From a bacterium (lineage in GTDB: Bacteria > Zhuqueibacterota > Zhuqueibacteria > Thermofontimicrobiales > Thermofontimicrobiaceae): 11,074 bases of DNA. Location of the stretch: NCBI GenBank assembly GCA_025453735.1, contig JALOPY010000049.1, positions 1-11,074 on the forward strand. The letters are read 5' to 3'. Shown here piece after piece: positions 6,173-11,074 of the stretch (the first letter of the stretch is position 1; each line of letters begins with the position of its first letter). The notes beneath the pieces were generated by a model. The model did no database searches, was not told where the DNA came from, and saw only the letters and a list, made by a program, of their open reading frames with translations. Made by a program: the position numbers and the translations under genes.

Positions 6173-7087
6173 TCATGCGTGGTTAGTTTGTTTTGCGTAA
6201 TCAACAATATGGTTGACAATTTTGTGAACAATTTCATCCGGCACGCCATCGCGATGGAATGATTTCAAGCGCATGTCGCAGATCTCATTCACATAATCAA
6301 TGACGACAAATTTTCCATTCTGACTCAAAGCAATCTCGGTCGAAAAAAAATTGAGCTGAATAATTTTAGATATTTTTTCCACGATATTGAAAAGCTCATC
6401 GAGCTGATAGGCTTTTACGTGATCAGGGCTTAGCATTTCATAAACATGAGTGGCATCGTCCCACCAGGAGCAATAAATATTGCCACAGCAAAAAAAGACA
6501 CGGAACCAGAATCGCTGCCCATCCTGTTCAATTGGCGTTACCTTTTCCTGCAAAAGATATTTATCATTATCATAGACCTTTCGTGCTGCCAAAACATCCT
6601 GGAGCGTTTCAGCGCCATCAACCACTCCAATGCCGCCGCCAGTTGTATTTGCCGGCTTAATGATAAATGGACGCCCCAGGTTAGCTAAATCGACCAGAGA
6701 CAATAATATTTTTTCAGTCGTATTGAAAGGCGGAATGATGATCGTATAAGGCGTAATCAATCCATTGGCAATAAACTCCAGGTGCATGGTGGCTTTATCT
6801 GATGTCCACTTCAATCGCTCCAATGAATCTAAGATCGGAACAGCGTTTTGCAACATCAAATTGTGGAGCTCAAGAAATTCTGGCGATGAGTCCGATCCCC
6901 GGTCATAAAAAAAGCGAAACTTTAATTCTCCATGATGAACGCAATGAATCGTCTCATCGAGATTAAACGGTTCCACCACATAAGTCTTTAGCGCATATTT
7001 TTCACGGGCAACTTGCTCGATCAGGCTTACAAAATCTTTGTCGTACTCCCAATCGGTTGCCACGCAAAAATCAAAAATCTGTGCCAT
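6173..7087 (-). CDS. ATP-grasp domain protein coupled to the sigma-54 activator
   Basis: A 304-residue protein with an ATP-grasp fold, only distantly like the two Ddl-type ligases. Visible: PFIIKPANTTGGGIGVV (140-156), with the ATP-contacting lysine K144 and a glycine-rich loop, LLQEKV (178-183), and the probable metal site VVIDYVNEICDMR (261-273). It should ligate a carboxylate to an amine, but no substrate can be read from the sequence. The stop codon is 1 nt before the activator ATG, so the two are translationally coupled. The ATG at 7087 (MAQIFDF) is preferred over a TTG at 7135, which lies inside the 165-bp repeat; no Shine-Dalgarno is seen, only a run of A. It might make the signal sensed by the activator or add a residue to the operon's product; both are inference. 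Confidence 0.8.
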   Translation of the reverse strand: MAQIFDFCVATDWEYDKDFVSLIEQVAREKYALKTYVVEPFNLDETIHCVHHGELKFRFFYDRGSDSSPEFLELHNLMLQNAVPILDSLERLKWTSDKATMHLEFIANGLITPYTIIIPPFNTTEKILLSLVDLANLGRPFIIKPANTTGGGIGVVDGAETLQDVLAARKVYDNDKYLLQEKVTPIEQDGQRFWFRVFFCCGNIYCSWWDDATHVYEMLSPDHVKAYQLDELFNIVEKISKIIQLNFFSTEIALSQNGKFVVIDYVNEICDMRLKSFHRDGVPDEIVHKIVNHIVDYAKQTNHA

Positions 7088-7366
7088 TGTTTTTTTTTTC
7101 AAATGATATAATGAAATCAACTTTGACGGGAGCAATTCCCATAAGTTGATAAAAACCGTTGAAACGGTATAAAGCGTCTATTTGCTACTCACAACCACCA
7201 TGATATATCTTGGTGTTTGTCTCAATCCAATTTGAACTAACACCATATTTTATTATGGTGTTAATTTGAACAGCAATATCACAATACCAACTTTTAGGAT
7301 TTGCACCCACTTTGACTATTTAATTTTCAAATTATCTATTCAATCATTGCATTGCTGATCAAACGG
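7088..7366. other. Spacer dominated by repeat copy 2
   Basis: No gene. The right part (7293-7366) is AT-rich with no clear motif. The left part is the 165-bp repeat plus the leader of the ATP-grasp gene. A possible but weak promoter for that gene on the minus strand is TTGCTC, 18 nt, TTATAT (about 7105-7135). No sigma-54 site was found here. Confidence 0.4.
7128..7292. repeat. 165-bp dispersed repeat, copy 2
   Basis: Gap-free match to 393-557 at about 90% by hand count, same orientation. The second CACCATA/TATGGTG hairpin is intact. The first, longer hairpin has two mismatches here (CAACCACCATGAT opposite ATCTTGGTGTTTG), so this copy is partly decayed or the structure is not selected. It starts 75 bp beyond the stop of the dgcA-like gene, again at the 3' end of a minus-strand operon. 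With copy 1 it brackets the ATP-grasp/activator and ligase/kamA operons as direct repeats. Confidence 0.8.
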
Positions 7367-8434
7367 CTACGGAAGAGATTGATACCCCAGTCCTGGCAGA
7401 TCAGTCGGAAATAAAACTCCATCCATCAAGCTTACGGCGCCAGTGAATGGATCATTCAACAGCCCGATATATCCGTCAAGATCGGCGTAACAAACATTGG
7501 GTCGAGCTAATGCAAAGTGCAATCCTGCGGCAATACTCAAAGTCGATTCATCCATGCACCCAACCATCACTTCCAGCCCAGCAGCCCGAGCGACTGAATC
7601 GATCTGTGCTGCTTCAGTGATACCGCCGACCTTCATTAATTTTACATTCAGCATATTGACCGATTTATTTTGTCCCAGTTGCAAGGCATCTTGCAACGTA
7701 ATCATGATTTCATCCGCCATCACTGGAAGCGAGCTATTAGTTGTCAGGTCATGCAGCGTATCCGGCAAGTGCCTGGCAGTCGGCTGCTCGATGAATTGCA
7801 ATTTTGCTTGCTTTGTTTTTTCGATGAAATAACGCGCTTGATCAAGTGAATATCCCTGATTTGCATCAAATCGAATTTCAACTTCCGCTCCAACTGCTTC
7901 CCTGACTTTTATTACTCGCATAATATCGGATTCAACGTCATTACCCCCCTTAAGTTTCAAACAGTTAAAACCTTGCGCAATCCAATCTTTTGCTCGTTCG
8001 ATTGTTTCTTTCGCTGGCAGAATGCCAATGGTGATGCTGGTTTGAATGCGATCGCGAAAGCCGCCAAACAATTTCCACAATGGAAGATTTGAATGTTTGC
8101 CAAGAATGTCAAAGAGCGCCATATCAACGGCTGCAAGGGCGGCGTATTGATGAGAAATTCTTTTCTTCAATTCTTCGAGCAACAGGACAAATCGCAATGG
8201 ATCAGCGCCGGTCAAAATCGGTATCGCGACATCATTCAGCGCAGCTAGCACGCTGTGTTCAGTTTCACCAGTCACATGTTCATCAGGGGCCGCGCAGCCA
8301 TAGCCGATGATTCCGCTATCCGTCTCGATGCGCAGGAAAATATTGATGACACGATCATAGGTCTCATACGCAATCGTGTATGGCTCCTGTAACTTTAAAT
8401 CAACTTGCCAGGTTTCGACGTTAGTGATTTTCAT
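7367..8434 (-). CDS. dgcA: Enolase-superfamily dipeptide epimerase / DgcA-like N-acetyl-D-glutamate racemase
   Basis: A 355-residue enolase-superfamily enzyme of the muconate-lactonizing subgroup, which inverts a stereocentre next to a carboxylate by Lys/Lys acid-base chemistry. The KxK motif is LKLKGG with K160 and K162. The metal ligands are D190 (DANQGY), E216 (FIEQP) and D241 (MADE). The opposite lysine is K268 (NVKLMKVGG), and GCMDES is at 292-297. All catalytic and metal residues are present, and the length is normal. The family includes L-Ala-D/L-Glu epimerases. Pairing with a DUF1611 gene is the arrangement described for DgcN-DgcA, in which D-glutamate is N-acetylated and then racemised. 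The ATG overlaps the end of the upstream gene by 14 nt, so the two are surely co-translated. Choosing DgcA over a cell-wall dipeptide epimerase rests on this neighbour. Confidence 0.85.
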   Translation of the reverse strand: MKITNVETWQVDLKLQEPYTIAYETYDRVINIFLRIETDSGIIGYGCAAPDEHVTGETEHSVLAALNDVAIPILTGADPLRFVLLLEELKKRISHQYAALAAVDMALFDILGKHSNLPLWKLFGGFRDRIQTSITIGILPAKETIERAKDWIAQGFNCLKLKGGNDVESDIMRVIKVREAVGAEVEIRFDANQGYSLDQARYFIEKTKQAKLQFIEQPTARHLPDTLHDLTTNSSLPVMADEIMITLQDALQLGQNKSVNMLNVKLMKVGGITEAAQIDSVARAAGLEVMVGCMDESTLSIAAGLHFALARPNVCYADLDGYIGLLNDPFTGAVSLMDGVLFPTDLPGLGYQSLP

Positions 8435-9509
8435 GTTTTTTTAAATACGATTTCATGATAGTTACGATATCATCTGCGCCATCCAACAGCACATCAAATG
8501 CGGGGATCCCGATTTGATCTTGAATTTGCCGACAAACTTTTGGGACTTCTTCGATCCTGAGATGCTCATGATTAATTGTTATCGCAATAACAGGTTTTTC
8601 AGAGATCAATTCGATCACTTGAATTTGTTTCTCCAGCGGATGGATCGGATAGCCTGGAAAACCGTCGTAATCTGTTCGGGCTGGCGCATGTTGCAGGACA
8701 ACGACATCAGGTTTTCCCGCCGCCAGAATTTCAAACCCGCCAGGAAAAGCAGGATTCATCAAACTCCCCTGACCTTCGATAACAATTACATCGGGATGCA
8801 CATCATTCCACGCAGACCAGACCGCATGTTCAATCTCTCCGGATACAAAGTCATTGATAATCGAATCCAGAATGATGCTGTAGCGAGCGCCCTGCATCCA
8901 GGCAGTTTGTCCGGTGCCGATCATTTCAGCCGAGAGACCGGCGTTTTGAAATGCATCAATAATCAGCCAGGCTGTCGTTCGTTTCCCGACGGCGGAATCG
9001 GTTCCCAACACCGCGATTTTCAAGGCTTCCACCTGTTCTATTTTTCCGCTGAAGAAGTGCAGCTCACTCCGCGCTGGCGTTTTCCGAACATCTCTTAGTT
9101 GAACTTTATATTGACCTGCGAGGCGGGAAATTTCGGGATCATCCGAAAGAAAGTCATGCAATCCTGAATCGACATGCAAGCCAAGCTGAATCGCTTGCTT
9201 CACCGCATCCCTGGCATGAGGATCTAACCGCCCGCCGTCCGGAGCTAATCCGATAACAAAATGCGTCGCCAGGTTGCCATTGCGATTTGCGTCCTTCAAA
9301 GCAGTTTGCAGGTCTGTCAGGATCGGTATGCCATTTGGCTTATTATCCAGGAGTTCTCCGGAATTTCTGCCAGCATATCGGGAATCGATAACCGAAAGAA
9401 TTTTGTAGCGATTCGTTCTTCGGATCAAGCCATGAGCAGTCTTGCCATTTGGCGTATCAAAAGCACCTTCACAATAGACAATCGCGTTACCGTCAGGAAA
9501 TACGTTCAT
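8421..9509 (-). CDS. dgcN: DUF1611 protein, DgcN-like (proposed D-glutamate N-acetyltransferase)
   Basis: A 362-residue DUF1611 protein. The N-terminal part (about 1-150) is Rossmann-like, with VIGLAPDGGRLDP (85-97). The C-terminal part is a P-loop-like domain with GTDSAVGKRTT (169-179) and DVIVIEGQGSL (240-250), followed by HAPARTDYDGFP (274-285). DgcN of this family was reported to N-acetylate D-glutamate as the first step of D-glutamate use, with DgcA next; the adjacent overlapping epimerase gene fits that pair. On the minus strand GGGAGG (9512-9517) precedes the ATG at 9509 by only 2 nt, an unusually tight spacing. Older annotations call such proteins NAD-dependent epimerase/dehydratase, which the P-loop motif does not support. 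It is the first gene of the group C operon, divergent from the dipeptidase. Confidence 0.8.
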   Translation of the reverse strand: MNVFPDGNAIVYCEGAFDTPNGKTAHGLIRRTNRYKILSVIDSRYAGRNSGELLDNKPNGIPILTDLQTALKDANRNGNLATHFVIGLAPDGGRLDPHARDAVKQAIQLGLHVDSGLHDFLSDDPEISRLAGQYKVQLRDVRKTPARSELHFFSGKIEQVEALKIAVLGTDSAVGKRTTAWLIIDAFQNAGLSAEMIGTGQTAWMQGARYSIILDSIINDFVSGEIEHAVWSAWNDVHPDVIVIEGQGSLMNPAFPGGFEILAAGKPDVVVLQHAPARTDYDGFPGYPIHPLEKQIQVIELISEKPVIAITINHEHLRIEEVPKVCRQIQDQIGIPAFDVLLDGADDIVTIMKSYLKKHENH

Positions 9510-9921
9510 GACCTCCCGCCTTGAAATTTATTGGTGATGTTAGAATAAAGGCGCAGTTTGTGTTGAAACAGAATGGCATTGCGGCATCGCATTTTGGCGA
9601 TGCGAAATGAGATGGCGGCTCTTCCGAGAGACCGCTGGGATCCGGGGGTGGCTCGGTTGATGAATTGCTGTTGTCTTTATTTTTCATGGAATGATAGTTT
9701 CAGAATCATTAAAGATTAAAAATATTGCTCAAAGCTAGCATGCCTATATTAATTATTTTATTCAAAAAAAACAAGGAGAATTTTTTAAAAGGCAAAATAA
9801 TTTCTGCAAAAAATTCAAAAGAACATCGATCGTTTTCAATCGAAAAAAAATCAGGTGGTCATCACGCCTCATTTTTGGTAAACTGCATGTCTTTTGTCGT
9901 AAAAACTCAGTCTCGGATGTA

Positions 9922-9952
9922 TAAACCTGGTTTCTGGCAGAAACCAGGTTTA
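9922..9952. repeat. 31-nt perfect palindrome, terminator-like on plus strand
   Basis: Two 15-nt arms (TAAACCTGGTTTCTG and its complement) surround a single G at 9937. The plus strand continues with TTTTCT, a weak terminator tail. It lies between the two divergent genes, so it may insulate them from each other or be one copy of a genome-wide repeat. Confidence 0.6.
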
Positions 9953-9997
9953 TTTTCTACCTGTAAGTGAGCTTTTACCTCTTGTCTGAAAAAACAT

Positions 9998-10026
9998 TTG
10001 CTTTTTAATATCGATATTTCTATATT
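9998..10026 (+). promoter_or_regulatory. Candidate housekeeping promoter of the dipeptidase gene
   Basis: TTGCTT (9998-10003) and TATATT (10021-10026) are separated by 17 nt, the preferred spacing for a sigma-70-type promoter, each with two mismatches or fewer to consensus. It lies about 63 nt before the start codon. The region is AT-rich, so chance matches are likely. Confidence 0.4.
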
Positions 10027-10075
10027 CATGCGCCCATATTAAATCATAATTCTTAATCAAAACATAACACATTCC

Positions 10076-10083
10076 AAAGGAGG
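10076..10083 (+). promoter_or_regulatory. Ribosome binding site of the dipeptidase gene
   Basis: AAAGGAGG, a near-perfect Shine-Dalgarno, ends 5 nt before the ATG at 10089 and fixes that start. Confidence 0.8.
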
Positions 10084-10088
10084 GGACA

Positions 10089-11074
10089 ATGATCAATCCT
10101 GAAATTCCCGAATGGAAACGAATTCACGATGAAGCAACCATCATCGATGTCCATGCCCACCCATCATTGAAAACGTCGCTATTTAACCGAATGCTGACCG
10201 GACGATTTGGCGTGTCGCGTTCATTCGATCCTTTTAGTGTGCGAACTGACTTTACCCGCTTGAAGGATGGTCGCGTCGATGTGCTGCTTTCCACTATTTA
10301 TTCGCCTGAAAAAGGAATGATCGAAGACTGCAAAATTCTGAAACTGCTGCGGTTCATCATGCCATTCAAATGGAAAAAAGTATTTGGCAAACCATATTTC
10401 GATGTCACCAATCGCTTGATGGATGAGATGGAAAAGCAGGTCGAAAAATCGGTTAATCCTGAAACAGGAAAACCAATGGCGAAAATGGCATACTCTGTCG
10501 CCGAGCTGGATGCTATCCTGGGACAGGGAAATGAAAATCCTATCGCCATCATCCATAACATCGAAGGCGCACACAGCCTGGATGGGAAGCTGGAAAATCT
10601 CCAGCATTTTTTCGACCGAGGTGTGGTTTATCTCACGCTGGCGCATTTCTATCAAAACGAAGTCGTCCACCCGATCATTCCTTTTCCCGAGTATGTCCAA
10701 AAATGTGGTTGTTTTATGACGGATCGCGATGTGACGCTGGGATTGACTGATTTTGGCGAGCAGGTCGTGGAAAAAATGGTAGAGCTGGGAATGATCATCG
10801 ATATCGCTCATTGCACGCCGCCTGCTCGAAAACGAATTTATGAAATTGTCAACAATCGCATCCCCATCATTGCATCTCACGTTGGCGCGTTTGAGATCAA
10901 TCCCAGTCCCTACAATCTGAAAGATTGGGAGATCAAAAAAATCTCAGAAACCGGTGGTGCTTCGTGCGTCATCTTCATGAATTACTGGCTGATGCCGCAC
11001 GAGACGAAACGAGGGTTAAATTTTATCACGCGAACTCTGGATCATTTCATAAAAGTCGGGGGAGTAGATCATGT
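10089..11074 (+). CDS. Membrane (renal) dipeptidase, peptidase M19 family, 3' end outside window
   Basis: Open to the right edge: 328 complete codons are visible. M19 enzymes are zinc-dependent dipeptidases that accept dipeptides with a D-residue at the C-terminal side. Metal-site segments: IDVHAH (19-24), IEGAHS (158-163, E159), IDIAHC (237-242, H241) and IIASHVG (260-266, H264). The window stops in the GGVDH segment that normally leads to the GSDFDG aspartate. The first motif reads DVHAH where the family usually has DxHxD, so one metal ligand is His instead of Asp. No signal peptide is visible, so despite the family name the protein is probably cytosolic. It is transcribed away from the dgcN/dgcA pair, and the context suggests breakdown of D-amino-acid dipeptides. 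Confidence 0.88.
   Translation, partial: MINPEIPEWKRIHDEATIIDVHAHPSLKTSLFNRMLTGRFGVSRSFDPFSVRTDFTRLKDGRVDVLLSTIYSPEKGMIEDCKILKLLRFIMPFKWKKVFGKPYFDVTNRLMDEMEKQVEKSVNPETGKPMAKMAYSVAELDAILGQGNENPIAIIHNIEGAHSLDGKLENLQHFFDRGVVYLTLAHFYQNEVVHPIIPFPEYVQKCGCFMTDRDVTLGLTDFGEQVVEKMVELGMIIDIAHCTPPARKRIYEIVNNRIPIIASHVGAFEINPSPYNLKDWEIKKISETGGASCVIFMNYWLMPHETKRGLNFITRTLDHFIKVGGVDH

Larger units (their letters stand above)
9510..10075. other. Divergent spacer between dgcN-like operon and dipeptidase
   Basis: No credible gene. Next to dgcN is a more GC-rich stretch (about 9575-9660) able to fold into two hairpins: GCATCGC/GCGATGC (9584-9590 with 9597-9603), and a bulged stem around GCGGCTCTTCCGAGAGACCGC (9615-9635). 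Both would lie in the dgcN leader and might be regulatory; I do not recognise a riboswitch class. The middle (9690-9900) is AT-rich and featureless. A palindrome and a candidate dipeptidase promoter follow. Confidence 0.45.

Noticed and set aside
8514..9098. Long plus-strand open frame (194 codons) opposite dgcN
   Set aside because: A mirror of the real gene: dgcN has clear motifs on the other strand and this frame has none.
9493..9687. Small minus-strand open frame of 64 codons before dgcN
   Set aside because: No ribosome binding site, Pro/Ser-rich sequence without a domain, overlaps the dgcN start, and covers hairpins that better explain the stretch.
9725..9970. Plus-strand open frame of 81 codons
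   Set aside because: Starts with TTG without a suitable ribosome binding site, runs through the 31-nt palindrome, and its Lys/Ser-rich composition reflects AT-rich spacer.
10221..10880. Minus-strand open frame of 219 codons opposite the dipeptidase
   Set aside because: The plus strand encodes an M19 dipeptidase with metal motifs and a strong ribosome binding site; the antisense frame shows no recognisable domain.

Overview
The window looks like chromosomal DNA from an uncultured or little-studied Gram-negative bacterium. Spacers are AT-rich, and one carries short AAATCGTAAATC-type tandem sequence of the kind I associate with the FCB group (Calditrichota/KSB1-like lineages). That placement is an inference from style and gene content; no marker gene is present. 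There are no rRNA or tRNA genes, no transposase and no CRISPR array.

Layout. Bases 1-591 hold no gene: an intrinsic terminator from a gene to the left, then the first copy of a 165-bp repeat. All genes from 592 to 9509 are on the minus strand and fall into three transcription groups. (A) 4479 to 592: two D-Ala-D-Ala-ligase-like ATP-grasp ligases, a GNAT acetyltransferase and a lysine 2,3-aminomutase (kamA). (B) 7087 to 4771: a third ATP-grasp protein, coupled by a 1-nt stop/start gap to a sigma-54 activator with a degenerate receiver domain. (C) 9509 to 7367: a DgcN-like DUF1611 protein overlapping a DgcA-like enolase-superfamily epimerase. A divergent M19 dipeptidase starts at 10089 on the plus strand and runs off the right edge.

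Regulation. The 291-bp gap between groups B and A holds a near-perfect sigma-54 promoter on the minus strand (TGGCAT-N5-TTGCA, 4618-4633). Two copies of GAACT-N5-TTCCGATT lie about 70 and 125 bp upstream of it, where enhancer sites for an activator usually sit. The activator encoded next door is the natural candidate to drive group A.

How the genes may work together. KamA should make beta-lysine, since both Asp residues that read the lysine side-chain amine are present. The two ligases and the acetyltransferase could build and cap an amide or peptide from it. Group C and the dipeptidase look like D-glutamate/dipeptide interconversion and breakdown. The whole reads as a sigma-54-controlled module for an unusual beta- or D-amino-acid peptide, with turnover genes beside it. 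The product is unknown to me.

Oddities. kamA carries a perfect 42-bp in-frame tandem duplication in a conserved core stretch, so it may be inactive, or the duplication may be an assembly artefact. The 165-bp repeat occurs twice in direct orientation, at 393-557 and 7128-7292, and brackets groups A and B exactly. A 39-nt perfect palindrome separates the GNAT gene from kamA.
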